A DNA stretch of 64,000 nucleotides from Clostridium sp. Cult3. Lineage in GTDB: Bacteria; Bacillota; Clostridia; Tissierellales; Tepidimicrobiaceae. The stretch covers positions 1-64,000 of the forward strand of contig NZ_PPXY01000008.1 of assembly GCF_021655115.1 (NCBI RefSeq). Reading direction: 5' to 3'. The notes beneath the pieces were generated by a model. That model did not search any database. It worked only from the letters and a program-made list of their open reading frames with translations, and was not told the origin of the DNA. This document shows, piece by piece, positions 54,878 through 64,000 of the stretch (positions within the stretch are counted from its first letter, which is position 1; every line of letters begins with the position of its first letter). The translations under genes were made by a program, and so were the position numbers.

Positions 54878-55765
54878 ATGAAAAATGCGAAAATTATATG
54901 TAATCCATCTTCTGGGAGACAAATTATCCAAAGAAAGATAGATTATTTGATCAGCTTATTAATAAACGAAGGCTATACTGTATCTAAATTTAATACTGAA
55001 AAAAAAGATGATGCGATGCTAGAAACAATAAAATCCTGCAATGAGGATTGGGATTTTATTGTAGCATGTGGTGGAGATGGCACAGTAAATGAAGTAGCAA
55101 AGGGCATTACGAAAAGTCAAAGAAAACTTCCTGTAGCTATCCTTTCAGCTGGTACAGTTAATGATTTTGCGAATCATATGGGATTGCCAAAAAACATGGA
55201 TGAATTTTTCCAAATGATTAAAAATGAAAATATAAAGGATGTTGATTTGGGGAAAGTAAATGATGAGTACTTTGTGAATGTGGCAGCTAGTGGGCTTTTA
55301 ACTAATGTAGGCTATCAAGTACAACCTGAGGCCAAGGCTTTGTTAGGGAGGATGGCCTACTATATCGAAGGGATTAGGGAGATTCCCAAACAAAAATTTG
55401 AACCCTTTAGGGTGTGTTTTGAGTCTGAAGAATACACAAAGGAAGAAGATATTCTGCTTTTTTTAATATCCAATAGTGCTTCAATAGGTGGTTTTAAAAG
55501 GCTAGCTCCCGATGCTAGTGTATCTGATGGGTACTTAGATGTGGTTATAATTAGAAAATCAGAGGTGGGGGATTTGGCTCAAATATTCATTAATATATTC
55601 AAAGGTGAACATGTACATCATCCAAATGTTAAATACTTTAAGACTAAAAAGCTTAAAGTTCATACAGAAGAGGAGATTACGATAGACATAGATGGTGAAT
55701 ATGGAGGTGTATTGCCAGCAGTCTTTGAAGTTATTTCTAATCAGTTTAAGATATTTGTACCTTAG
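54878..55765 (+). CDS. Diacylglycerol-kinase-family lipid kinase (DgkB/YegS-like)
   Basis: A 295-aa soluble lipid kinase. KIICNPSSGRQIIQRK opens the fold, the nucleotide loop GGDGTVNEVAKG lies near residue 68, and PVAILSAGTVNDFANHMG follows, as in DgkB, YegS and BmrU. The C-terminal lobe has SDGYLDVVII. Such enzymes phosphorylate diacylglycerol or related lipids at the membrane and recycle lipid head-group turnover products. It is probably co-transcribed with the GDPD gene. The ribosome site is weak (AAAGGTTGATG). Confidence 0.88.
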   Translation: MKNAKIICNPSSGRQIIQRKIDYLISLLINEGYTVSKFNTEKKDDAMLETIKSCNEDWDFIVACGGDGTVNEVAKGITKSQRKLPVAILSAGTVNDFANHMGLPKNMDEFFQMIKNENIKDVDLGKVNDEYFVNVAASGLLTNVGYQVQPEAKALLGRMAYYIEGIREIPKQKFEPFRVCFESEEYTKEEDILLFLISNSASIGGFKRLAPDASVSDGYLDVVIIRKSEVGDLAQIFINIFKGEHVHHPNVKYFKTKKLKVHTEEEITIDIDGEYGGVLPAVFEVISNQFKIFVP

Positions 55766-55866
55766 ACCTTTTATTTTGAAACTTAAATTAGCTTTGGTTA
55801 TTAGGATTGAAATGGTAAAAGCGTAACGACAATATTAATTTAGACAAATGGTTTGGAGGAGATGTT

Positions 55867-56310
55867 TTGAAGGGAAAAAACCTATGTGAAAGTGTAGCTG
55901 GTATTGAAAAACATTTAAGGAGAATTGATTATATTATCAGATTAAAAGGTAGGGAAATATTGAAGGATTTTAATATTACAATACCCCAATTTACTGCATT
56001 GCAAATTCTTATCTATAATGGAGATTTGACTATTGGAGAATTAAGCCAAAAGATGGGATTAGCATGCAGTACTATTACAGATTTAATAGACCGAATGGAG
56101 AACAATCAATTAGTAGTAAGAAAAAAGGATCAAAAGGATAAAAGAGTTGTTAGGATAGAGGTTTTACCTATTGGATACGAAATCGTAGAAAAGGTGCTAG
56201 AAGAAAGAATCCGATTTTTAGAATCAAAGATGAAAGGATTATCTGAACAAGAAAAAGCTGCCTTAGATGAAGGACTTGAATCTTTATACAATGTAATGAA
56301 ACAGAACTAA
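55867..56310 (+). CDS. MarR-family transcriptional regulator
   Basis: A 147-aa winged-helix regulator. The DNA-binding core reads LTIGELSQKMGLACSTITDL, then IDRMENNQLVVRKKDQKDKR as the wing, with a helical dimer region at both ends. The start is TTG 55867 behind GGAGGAG. It lies 60 bases before the giant sensor gene and may share a transcript with it. Its ligand and targets are unknown. Confidence 0.9.
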   Translation: MKGKNLCESVAGIEKHLRRIDYIIRLKGREILKDFNITIPQFTALQILIYNGDLTIGELSQKMGLACSTITDLIDRMENNQLVVRKKDQKDKRVVRIEVLPIGYEIVEKVLEERIRFLESKMKGLSEQEKAALDEGLESLYNVMKQN

Positions 56311-56375
56311 AATAATTATTTAGTGTACCTTTCCATCGATTATCAAACAATTTCAAGGAATAAAGGGGAATGGCT

Positions 56376-59300
56376 ATGAAGTTAATAGACAATAGATACA
56401 AGGTTGATAAAGTTTTAGAAGACTCCCTATATGGTAGTATTTATAAAGTGACGGATTTTTGGGATAATGATAAGGAGTTACTCATGAAGCTTTATAATAG
56501 TGAAAAACAAGGGAATGTTATCTCCTATTTTACCGAAAATTTTATAACCTTATCTATGATAGAGCATAAGTTCTTATTAGCTAGTGGCCAATTCAATATA
56601 ATAAAAACCATAGATAGGAAAAAGGTAAACATTAAACAATATTACTCAACGATGGAGTATACGGAAGCACCAAGCCTTGATGAAATCAATATGGAATTAA
56701 GCTTAAAGGATAGATTAAATATAATACTACAGATATGTACTGTTTTAGATTTTATACACCATAGAGGATTAGTGTATAAATATTTAAGTCCTTCAAATAT
56801 ATTTTTATTGGAAGATATGAGTATCAAGATAATGGATTTAGCAACTATATATGAAAGAACTATTAATAAACACTATGACGATTTAACCAGATATTTTATA
56901 GCTCCGGAAGTACTATTGGAGCACGAAGATACAGTTGATATAAATGCAGACAAATATTCTCTAGGAATGATGTTCATATATCTTTTTGCGGAGAATTTCT
57001 ATAGTTTTGACGACAGCCAGATTAAATATAAAGACCATTTCCATCTAGATGATGGACAATTAAAATTTTTAGACAATACTATAATCAATTTAACTAGAAA
57101 AAATCCAGCAACTAGAAACTGTTCTCTAAGGGACATTATCCAAGATATCAATAAGATATTTCATATGAACTATAGATATGATCTGGTTAAAGAAAGAGGT
57201 ATATTAAATTTCCAAACTAAAATAGTTGGAAGGGAAAGGGAAATAGATACTATTCTTTCTATTGATGAGAACATTTTTAACAATAAATATAATAATAAAT
57301 TGGTATTGGTAAAAGGTGATACTGGATTAGGTAAAACTAGATTTTTAAAGGAAATTAATTATATATTGAGGATGAAAGGTAGGGATGTTTATCAGACAGA
57401 GATTATTGAAAATGACAATATGGCATTGAAGCCTATAGAAAATATATTGCGTCAAACCGTCAAAGATACACCTAGTCACATAATGAGTAAATATGGCAGG
57501 GAACTGGCTAGGATCCTACCAGAATTAAAATATATGCTAGATATAGAATCCTATCCTACTATAGGAGAGGACAGGGAAAGATTAAGATTATTTGATAGGA
57601 TAACTAGCTACTTAGAGGAATTTTCTAAAGACAAACCCATCTACCTAATCATAGATGATGTAGATAATTGCGATCTTCAGTTTTTATTTTTATTGGACTT
57701 TATCTTCAAGTCATTAAACAAGGGTAGTATAGTGCTGATATTGGCCTTTAATGAAAACAAGATCCCTGATAATTCTATTGAAGAGGATATTATCAATAGA
57801 TGGAACAATCAGCAAGAGGTAGAAAAAATAAGAATTACCAATTTGGGTCTGTCGGAGATAGGTGAGTTTATTCAATATATATTGGGAATAAGCTATAAAC
57901 CCTTGAAATTTTCCGCAGTTATGCTAAAAGAAAGTCAAGGAAATCCAAGATATATTGAGTATATGATGAAGGACATGTATGCAACGGAGGAGCTATATTT
58001 GAGCTCAGAAGGCTATTGGGAAATAAAAACTCAGAAGTATTCAGATATTTACTTTCCATCAAGTATGGATGAAGTATTGAATAGCCAAATTCATCGTATG
58101 AAAAGGGAGCACCGAGAAATTCTAGAAATCATATCCATATACAATAGTTCCATCTCAAAGAATACTTTGCTAAGTACGTTGGATATGAATAGGGATGAAA
58201 TAAACAACAACCTAAAAGAACTTGTTACAATGAGATTGCTAGATGAAAGAGTTGCCGATTGGGGTTATAGTTATAGTATAATAAATGTTCAACTAAAGCG
58301 TCTCATCTATCATCAGATCCCACAAGAAGAAAGGATGCGTCTTCATAGCAAAGTAGCTAAGCTATTAGAAGATAGCTATTCTAGTGATCTTAGTCCAATA
58401 TTAGATGAGCTGGCCTATCATTTGATGTCTTCAAACCAGAAGGGAAAAGCCTTAGAATATATAGTTAAGGAGGCTGAGAGGCTTGGTGTCTATAGTTCTC
58501 AATCTACGATTCTATGGGAAGAGGCCTATGAAATAGCAAAGGGACAGGATTCTGAATACAAGTTAATAATTTTAGAGAATCTTGGAAAAGTCTATTCCAT
58601 TAGGGGACAAAATGATAAGGCATTAACCATTTATAAGGAATTATTTGAATATGGACAGAGATTAGGAAAGCTTGAACAGTCTATTGCTGCAAGAATTGGA
58701 ATAGGAGATATACATCTAAAGAGAAACTATACAGATTTAGCATTAAAAGAAGCTGAAGCAACTATGGAACTATCTAAGAAACATAATTGTGTGGATAAAC
58801 TAGTCCAATCCTCCATACTATATAATAAAATACTATTAGACAGCGGTAAATTTGATGAAGTAAAAAGTAATATGAGGGAGCTGCTGGAAACAAGTCTTAA
58901 CAATGGATTGGATAAACATTTAGGAAATATATTTAATCTTATGGGACTAAGCGAGTACTATATAGGAAATTTGGATAAGGCGATTATTAATTATGAGAAG
59001 AGCATTGAATGTTTTAAGCAGACGGAAGATTTTATAGACTCAACTAAACCTATGAATAATATAGCTAATATATATTCCCAACACGGTGAAATATCAAAGG
59101 CCATGGAGTATTATGAAGAGGGATTGAATATAGTTGAAAGATATGGAGTTCTAAATGCAAAGCTGTTTTTTTTGAATAATATAGGATCTATTTATGTAAT
59201 GATCCATGATTATGAAAAGGCAAAAAAGTATATAGAAGAAGCTAGGACGACAGCCATTGAAGTAGAAGATGCCAATGTAGAGTTTTTGACTAATATAAAT

Positions 59301-61763
59301 TTAGGTTTAATACATTTATATATTGGAGACTATGAGCAAAGCTATAATTATTATACAGTGTTAAATGAGAAATATTCCAGTAACAAAGGGTTTAGTTATG
59401 AAGTAACCAGTTATTACTATAATTTTTTAGGTGAATTTTATTATATCTTTGGAAAATGGGATAAAGCCCTAGAGTATACCAATAAATCTATTAGAGCTTA
59501 TAAGGATTTTAATACTGTAGAACTATTAGTGTCAAAGGCTAGGATTATTTTAATTCGGTACTTTATGGATGGAATATATGATAAGGATTCTATTGAGGAG
59601 TTAAGATCAGAATTAAAGGATAGAAAATTGAATTATGATAGAAGGGATGCTTTAATTAATATGGCTATTATCCCTTATTTAGAAGCTGACTATGAATTTT
59701 TATTGGACATTCTAGAGGAGGATATTGAACTTAAGGAAAAGTACTCAGCTCCTATGTTAGATTATAAGAACAAGATATTATTATATGGTATGGGCTATGA
59801 TGAGTACAGCTTTGAAAATTTAATAAAAGTACAGGAGAATATGAAAAAACACCATTTGGCCCACATAGATATGTATGCAAACATCCTTTTAGGGTTTAAA
59901 TTTTCTAAAGATAACAAACCTTATCAAGCAATAAACTATCTATTAGAAGCTTTAGATCTAATATATAGGTTAATCAAGAATATCCCAGATAAAGATCTTC
60001 AGATGAGCTATATTAAAAAACATATGGGGGACGATATTAAACGTAAAATAGCTGAAACAATCAATAGAAACTTAGGTGTAGAAGTAGATTGTGTTTATCT
60101 GGATGATATAGTTTTAGAGAAGAATATTGAAGGATATTTTGACTATAGGTCCCTAATTAGTTTGATAGATGAAGATGACTTTAGAAGGATTACGGAACTA
60201 AGCTATCCTTCTGATGAAATTGGGGATATTGCCAATATAGAAACCATGATGTCAAAATTGACATCGGATTATGAGTATAATATAAATATTATACTTAAGT
60301 ATCTAGCAAAGGAGACCTTAGCACAAAAGGGATATATATTGATTTACGATGAGGAAAAGAGAAAATATTTGCCTACTGCTAGCTTAGACGATAATTTGAA
60401 CTGGTTGCCTAATGAAAATTTATTATCCCTTGCAAATAGATATGAAAGAGGAATATTAATCAATAACAATCTGCAGCCTAATATCGTGGGACTATATAGG
60501 GAGTTTCTCCCTAGAGATACTAGAGCATTAATTTGCATCCCAATTATGGCAATTAAAGGGGAAAATACTTTTTTAGAACGAGAGCGGCGACAAAAACAAG
60601 GGTTTAGTAGTCAAAGGATTGAAGGGTACATATATTTAGAAACCGGTAGAGTATTTAATCGATTCGATAATAAAAGATATAAATTAGCCAACTCATTATC
60701 TCAAGTACTATATATAAACATAGAAAACTATAAATTGAAAATATTATCAACCATCGATAAATTGACTGGTACCTACACTAGGAAATATTTTGAATCTGAA
60801 TTTAATAGAATATTTGATGAAGCTAGACGAAATGATGAAACTTTTGCCTTGCTTATGTTGGATATAGATAGGTTTAAAAACATTAACGACACTTATGGTC
60901 ATAGAAAAGGGGATGAAGTTTTAAATAAGATGGGGCAATGTCTCATGAAAGGCGTTAGAAAGACGGATGTAGTAGCTAGGTATGGAGGAGAAGAGTTTAT
61001 AGTAATCCTTAGAAATGTCAACCGGAAAGAAGCTGTAAATATTGGAGAAAAGATCAGAACTAATATCCAGAGCATTAGGATTCCTGGCGTAGAGGACTCT
61101 ATCACCGTAAGTATTGGGATATCTCAATTTCCAAAGCATAGCCAATTCAAAGAGGAATTAATAGAAAAGGCTGATCAAGCATTATACAGTGCAAAAGAAA
61201 AAGGCAGAAACAGAGTTAAAGTTTGGGGTACACATTTAGACAACACTTTGAACAGAGTAGATAGATTGGCAGGTATATTGTCTGGAAATATTAATCAAGA
61301 CCAAAGAAATATATTAGCATTATTAGATGTTATAGATCTAACTAAAGGCAATATGAAAAGAGATGATAAGATATTCGAATTTTTAGGTAGACTAATAGAA
61401 ACTGTGGAAGGGGAGTTTGCTACTTTAATAGAACTAGATGAAAACAATAAACAAAAGAACATTTATTCCCGTTCTAGACTAAATCAAGAATGGGTATGTC
61501 AACCTATAATAAATCAGATTATAGTAGAAAGGGTTATTGCCAACAGGAAAGGTGAATTTTTAATAGATTGGGATAGTATATATGATACGGATTTAGTATT
61601 AGAAACTCCTAATTGGCAATCGGTTATTGTTTTACCTATAGAATTTGAAGGGGAGATCAAGGGGATAGTTTATATTTCAGTGCCATTAAGGGAAAAGGAG
61701 TTTGACTACAATTATTATAATATGGCTAAAGCATTGTGTGGTATTGTTTCAGCTATGATATAG
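56376..61763 (+). CDS. Pseudokinase-AAA-TPR-GAF-diguanylate cyclase-GAF giant sensor
   Basis: A 1795-aa cytoplasmic protein. Residues about 6-265 are a Ser/Thr kinase fold, with a lysine in ELLMKLYN and the DFG region as MDLAT, but HRDLKPxN reads YKYLSPSN, so the catalytic aspartate is missing. Residues about 285-640 are an AAA/STAND ATPase (Walker A GDTGLGKT near 315, Walker B IYLIIDDVD near 425). Residues about 690-1150 are TPR-like repeats (YYIGNLDKAIINYEKSIECF). A GAF-like domain spans about 1270-1450. The GGDEF domain follows (about 1460-1620), with GGEEF near 1537 and an inhibitory RxxD five residues before it. A second GAF ends the protein. It should make cyclic di-GMP under control of its input domains. 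ATG 56376 follows AAAGGGG. Confidence 0.85.
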   Translation: MKLIDNRYKVDKVLEDSLYGSIYKVTDFWDNDKELLMKLYNSEKQGNVISYFTENFITLSMIEHKFLLASGQFNIIKTIDRKKVNIKQYYSTMEYTEAPSLDEINMELSLKDRLNIILQICTVLDFIHHRGLVYKYLSPSNIFLLEDMSIKIMDLATIYERTINKHYDDLTRYFIAPEVLLEHEDTVDINADKYSLGMMFIYLFAENFYSFDDSQIKYKDHFHLDDGQLKFLDNTIINLTRKNPATRNCSLRDIIQDINKIFHMNYRYDLVKERGILNFQTKIVGREREIDTILSIDENIFNNKYNNKLVLVKGDTGLGKTRFLKEINYILRMKGRDVYQTEIIENDNMALKPIENILRQTVKDTPSHIMSKYGRELARILPELKYMLDIESYPTIGEDRERLRLFDRITSYLEEFSKDKPIYLIIDDVDNCDLQFLFLLDFIFKSLNKGSIVLILAFNENKIPDNSIEEDIINRWNNQQEVEKIRITNLGLSEIGEFIQYILGISYKPLKFSAVMLKESQGNPRYIEYMMKDMYATEELYLSSEGYWEIKTQKYSDIYFPSSMDEVLNSQIHRMKREHREILEIISIYNSSISKNTLLSTLDMNRDEINNNLKELVTMRLLDERVADWGYSYSIINVQLKRLIYHQIPQEERMRLHSKVAKLLEDSYSSDLSPILDELAYHLMSSNQKGKALEYIVKEAERLGVYSSQSTILWEEAYEIAKGQDSEYKLIILENLGKVYSIRGQNDKALTIYKELFEYGQRLGKLEQSIAARIGIGDIHLKRNYTDLALKEAEATMELSKKHNCVDKLVQSSILYNKILLDSGKFDEVKSNMRELLETSLNNGLDKHLGNIFNLMGLSEYYIGNLDKAIINYEKSIECFKQTEDFIDSTKPMNNIANIYSQHGEISKAMEYYEEGLNIVERYGVLNAKLFFLNNIGSIYVMIHDYEKAKKYIEEARTTAIEVEDANVEFLTNINLGLIHLYIGDYEQSYNYYTVLNEKYSSNKGFSYEVTSYYYNFLGEFYYIFGKWDKALEYTNKSIRAYKDFNTVELLVSKARIILIRYFMDGIYDKDSIEELRSELKDRKLNYDRRDALINMAIIPYLEADYEFLLDILEEDIELKEKYSAPMLDYKNKILLYGMGYDEYSFENLIKVQENMKKHHLAHIDMYANILLGFKFSKDNKPYQAINYLLEALDLIYRLIKNIPDKDLQMSYIKKHMGDDIKRKIAETINRNLGVEVDCVYLDDIVLEKNIEGYFDYRSLISLIDEDDFRRITELSYPSDEIGDIANIETMMSKLTSDYEYNINIILKYLAKETLAQKGYILIYDEEKRKYLPTASLDDNLNWLPNENLLSLANRYERGILINNNLQPNIVGLYREFLPRDTRALICIPIMAIKGENTFLERERRQKQGFSSQRIEGYIYLETGRVFNRFDNKRYKLANSLSQVLYINIENYKLKILSTIDKLTGTYTRKYFESEFNRIFDEARRNDETFALLMLDIDRFKNINDTYGHRKGDEVLNKMGQCLMKGVRKTDVVARYGGEEFIVILRNVNRKEAVNIGEKIRTNIQSIRIPGVEDSITVSIGISQFPKHSQFKEELIEKADQALYSAKEKGRNRVKVWGTHLDNTLNRVDRLAGILSGNINQDQRNILALLDVIDLTKGNMKRDDKIFEFLGRLIETVEGEFATLIELDENNKQKNIYSRSRLNQEWVCQPIINQIIVERVIANRKGEFLIDWDSIYDTDLVLETPNWQSVIVLPIEFEGEIKGIVYISVPLREKEFDYNYYNMAKALCGIVSAMI

Positions 61764-61793
61764 ATTAAAGAACTATATATAATTCCAATAATA

Positions 61794-61802
61794 TGATATA
61801 AT
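61794..61802 (+). promoter_or_regulatory. Extended -10 promoter of the LacI-family gene
   Basis: TG-A-TATAAT lies 52 bases before ATG 61854, just after the sensor gene. Confidence 0.55.
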
Positions 61803-61853
61803 CAAGTAATATGAATTAACTATCGTAATAAATATTAGAAGAGGTGGATTATT

Positions 61854-62861
61854 ATGTCAGCAACGATAAAGGATGTAGCAAAGCTGGCTGGAGTATCTAT
61901 ATCTACAGTATCTAGAGTAATAAACAATTCTAAGCCCGTCAGTCCAGAAGTACGAAGAAAGGTAATAGATGCTATAGACGAACTTGGATATAAGCCTAAT
62001 CAGGTTGCAAGGAGTCTAGTTACTAAGAAATCAAATCTAATAGGAGTAATAGTGACGGATATTGGAAACTCTTATATAGCACAGATGATACGTGGAATAG
62101 AAGAAGTGGGACGAATGTACAACTACGATATTCTTTTATCTAGTAGCTACGGAAGCCCAAAAACAGAAATGAAATTTGCAGAGCTATTAAGAAGTAAACA
62201 AGTTGAGGGAATCATATTAATATCTGAAACTATCAATAAAGAGGTGATAGCTCAGATAGAAGGTTTTAATATACCTTTTGTATATCTAAACAAATTCTAC
62301 AGGATTTTAAATTTACCCTCTGTATCAATTGATAATTATGAAGCAGGTACTATGATGACAAGGTATCTATTGGAACTAGGTCATCAAAATATACTATATA
62401 TAACATCCAACGAAGATCAATCAGGATCAGTAGAAGAATATAAGATAAAAGGATATAAGAATGCTATGAGAGAGTCGGGAAAAGATGAGTTAATACTATC
62501 AACAGAAGATTGTACCATAGAAGATGGATATAATGTAGGAGATACTTTAAGAAGACTGATGGAACAAAAAGGTGTAACAGCAACATTTTGCTGTCAGGAT
62601 GAAATAGCTATAGGTCTTATCAACTATTGTTATGATAACAATATAAAAGTTCCAGAAGACATATCCATATGTGGGTACGGAGATACTAAAATTGCTTCCG
62701 TATATAGACCAGGCCTTACTACCATTAAGGAACCCTATTATGATATAGGTGCAGTTGCCATTAGAAGAATCATCAAGGAATTAGAAGGTGAAAAAATAGA
62801 GGAAAATAACACTCTTTTACCAATTCAGATGATTGAAAGAGAAAGTTGTAAGGGCATTTAG
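61854..62861 (+). CDS. LacI-family regulator (CcpA-like)
   Basis: A 335-aa regulator. The N-terminal HTH reads TIKDVAKLAGVSISTVSRVI followed by the hinge helix PNQVARSLVTKKSN. The periplasmic-binding-protein-like sensor domain follows (IGVIVTDIGNSYIAQMIRGI). It has the length and style of CcpA and related clostridial regulators, but I cannot assign CcpA itself. The effector is probably a sugar or phosphosugar. It has its own extended -10 promoter and AGAGGTGG ribosome site. Confidence 0.9.
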   Translation: MSATIKDVAKLAGVSISTVSRVINNSKPVSPEVRRKVIDAIDELGYKPNQVARSLVTKKSNLIGVIVTDIGNSYIAQMIRGIEEVGRMYNYDILLSSSYGSPKTEMKFAELLRSKQVEGIILISETINKEVIAQIEGFNIPFVYLNKFYRILNLPSVSIDNYEAGTMMTRYLLELGHQNILYITSNEDQSGSVEEYKIKGYKNAMRESGKDELILSTEDCTIEDGYNVGDTLRRLMEQKGVTATFCCQDEIAIGLINYCYDNNIKVPEDISICGYGDTKIASVYRPGLTTIKEPYYDIGAVAIRRIIKELEGEKIEENNTLLPIQMIERESCKGI

Positions 62862-62896
62862 TATTATTTGTATCTAACTAAAGTGGTGGTGTTTAC

Positions 62897-63463
62897 ATGA
62901 GAGTTTTTGTGGCTTTAGATTTTGATGAAAATTTAAAAAGAAAACTATATGATATAGGAAGTCTAGTAAAGGCTAATGCTTCAAGGGGAAGCTGGGTAAA
63001 GAAAGAAAACTTTCATTTGACTTTAAAGTTTCTAGGTGAAATAGATGAGTCTCAAGTTGAATCCATAGGGAATCTTCTTGAAGTTGTTTCTTCCAGTTAC
63101 TCTGCTATATCCCTAAAATTAGATGATCTAGGATTTTTTAACAAAAGAAAAGGTGAATACGGCGTAATTTGGTTAGGAATAGAAGGAGATGTTGATAGAT
63201 TAAACAAAATATATGATATAATAGAAGATGATATGGAACCTTTAGGATTTAGAAAGGAAAGAAGACCTTTTAAGCCCCACATTACCTTGGGCAGGAGGGT
63301 GGTACTAGATAAGCCCTTTATCCAAATTCAACAGCTAGCAGATAAAAATCTTGACTATGATTTTTTGCTAGATAAATTAGTTCTTATGAGAAGTGAGGAG
63401 ATCATGGGTAAGAGAATATATACTCCAGTAAAATCCTATAGATTGAAGAATGACCACAGATAG
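62897..63463 (+). CDS. thpR: RNA 2',3'-cyclic phosphodiesterase
   Basis: A 188-aa 2H phosphoesterase. Both active-site tetrapeptides are present: FHLTLKFLGEI near residue 40 and PHITLGRRV near residue 127. MRVFVALDFDENLKRKL is the usual N-terminus. It opens 2',3'-cyclic phosphates on RNA ends and is the LigT/ThpR protein. It follows the LacI-family gene by 35 bases and ends at a clear terminator. Confidence 0.9.
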   Translation: MRVFVALDFDENLKRKLYDIGSLVKANASRGSWVKKENFHLTLKFLGEIDESQVESIGNLLEVVSSSYSAISLKLDDLGFFNKRKGEYGVIWLGIEGDVDRLNKIYDIIEDDMEPLGFRKERRPFKPHITLGRRVVLDKPFIQIQQLADKNLDYDFLLDKLVLMRSEEIMGKRIYTPVKSYRLKNDHR

Positions 63464-63482
63464 CATCTGTGGCTTTTTTATA
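63453..63482 (+). terminator. Terminator after thpR
   Basis: CCACAGAT (63454-63461) and ATCTGTGG (63465-63472) with a 3-nt loop are followed by CTTTTTTAT. The left arm overlaps the end of the gene. Confidence 0.9.
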
Positions 63483-63541
63483 CACTTTATTTAGATAATG
63501 TGTGAAATCAATACAACAATAATTCTTAGGAGGTAACAGAT

Positions 63542-64000
63542 ATGAACAAGGTATTAATAGACGGAAATAGTCTAACCTTAGAGGACTTTGTCAATGTAAT
63601 AAGGAATAATTATACTGTTGAGCTAACAGAACAGGCAGTAAAAAAAGTTGAGAAATCTAGACAGATAGTTGATAGATTTGTAAAAGACGAAAAAGTAGTA
63701 TATGGGATAACCACGGGCTTTGGAAAGTTTAGTGACGTACACATATCAAAGGAGCAGACTAAAACTTTGCAGAGGAATCTAATTATTAGTCATGCTTGTG
63801 GTGTAGGCCAACCGCTAGACGAAGAAGTTGTAAGAGGAATTATGCTTCTTAGGGCTAATGCGCTAGCTAAGGGATATTCTGGTATTAGACTGTCTACTTT
63901 AAACACACTAATAGATATGTTAAACAAAGGGGTACACCCTTTAATCCCCGAAAAAGGCTCTTTAGGAGCCAGTGGTGACTTAGCTCCTTTGTCCCATATG
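63542..64000 (+). CDS. hutH: Histidine ammonia-lyase, 3' end beyond the window
   Basis: The first 153 codons of HutH, open to the window end. The N-terminus MNKVLIDGNSLTLEDFVNVI is typical, VVYGITTGFGKFSDVHI is the family substrate loop near residue 58, and GSLGASGDLAPLSHM near residue 140 contains the Ala-Ser-Gly triad that cyclises to the MIO prosthetic group. The enzyme deaminates histidine to urocanate, the first step of histidine use. GGAGGT lies before ATG 63542. The full length should be near 510 aa. Further hut genes probably follow outside the window. Confidence 0.95.
   Translation, partial: MNKVLIDGNSLTLEDFVNVIRNNYTVELTEQAVKKVEKSRQIVDRFVKDEKVVYGITTGFGKFSDVHISKEQTKTLQRNLIISHACGVGQPLDEEVVRGIMLLRANALAKGYSGIRLSTLNTLIDMLNKGVHPLIPEKGSLGASGDLAPLSHM

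Noticed and set aside
1-64000. CRISPR arrays, tRNA genes, prophage or intact insertion sequences
   Set aside because: I looked for regular short repeats, tRNA-like arms and transposase or integrase motifs and saw none that I could support.

Overview
The window is AT-rich DNA with dense genes, strong AGGAGG-type ribosome binding sites, frequent TTG and GTG starts, and sigma-A promoters that often carry an extended -10 (TGnTATAAT). It has a clostridial 6S RNA, the oxygen-sensitive iron-sulfur L-serine dehydratase, the electron-bifurcating transhydrogenase NfnAB and the start of a histidine ammonia-lyase gene. Together these point to an anaerobic, amino-acid-fermenting low-GC Gram-positive (class Clostridia, perhaps near Tissierellales; this placement is inference). 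I see no tRNA, rRNA, CRISPR array, intact insertion sequence or prophage.

Layout. 1-4.5 kb is a ragged accessory stretch: a 5'-truncated GNAT acetyltransferase, a cupin gene broken by one frameshift, a 56-aa membrane protein, an ECF sigma/anti-sigma pair, and a divergent vWA / HTH pair. 4.6-9.6 kb holds the pseudouridine catabolic operon psuK-psuG with its own promoter, then a nitroreductase, an HD protein, a YciI-like protein and an M20 amidohydrolase. 9.6-21.9 kb is a glucan module: phosphohexomutase, a sugar-nucleotide transferase with a decayed mutase domain, and a 2692-aa cyclic beta-1,2-glucan synthase homologue. 21.9-28.7 kb holds a hemerythrin protein with a perfect FNR-type box upstream, two MATE exporters, xanthine phosphoribosyltransferase and nfnAB.

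28.8-37.5 kb is one minus-strand operon in which sdaAB-sdaAA is translationally coupled to three unusual genes: a 1612-aa HD / nucleotidyltransferase-like / phosphoribosyltransferase fusion, an LDH/MDH-like dehydrogenase with altered substrate residues, and a flavodoxin-fold protein. This is the best candidate here for an undescribed system. 37.5-46.6 kb covers envelope and housekeeping genes: a variant cis-prenyltransferase, PspC, an FHA-RodA/FtsW-PBP trio, oligoendopeptidase F, NAD kinase and RluA. 46.7-53.8 kb has an FtsH protease, 6S RNA, a PHP phosphatase and a heterodimeric ABC exporter. 53.8-64 kb has lipid enzymes (GDPD, diacylglycerol-kinase-like), a MarR regulator, a 1796-aa pseudokinase-AAA-TPR-GAF-diguanylate cyclase, a LacI-family regulator, an RNA 2',3'-cyclic phosphodiesterase, and hutH running off the end.

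How the parts fit. Serine dehydratase and HutH feed amino-acid carbon and nitrogen into fermentation, and NfnAB balances NADH, NADPH and ferredoxin. NAD kinase, and possibly the HD/nucleotidyltransferase/PRTase fusion, touch nucleotide cofactors. The phosphohexomutase would supply glucose-1-phosphate towards the UDP-glucose used by the glucan synthase. All functions are read from sequence motifs by eye; no database search was run.
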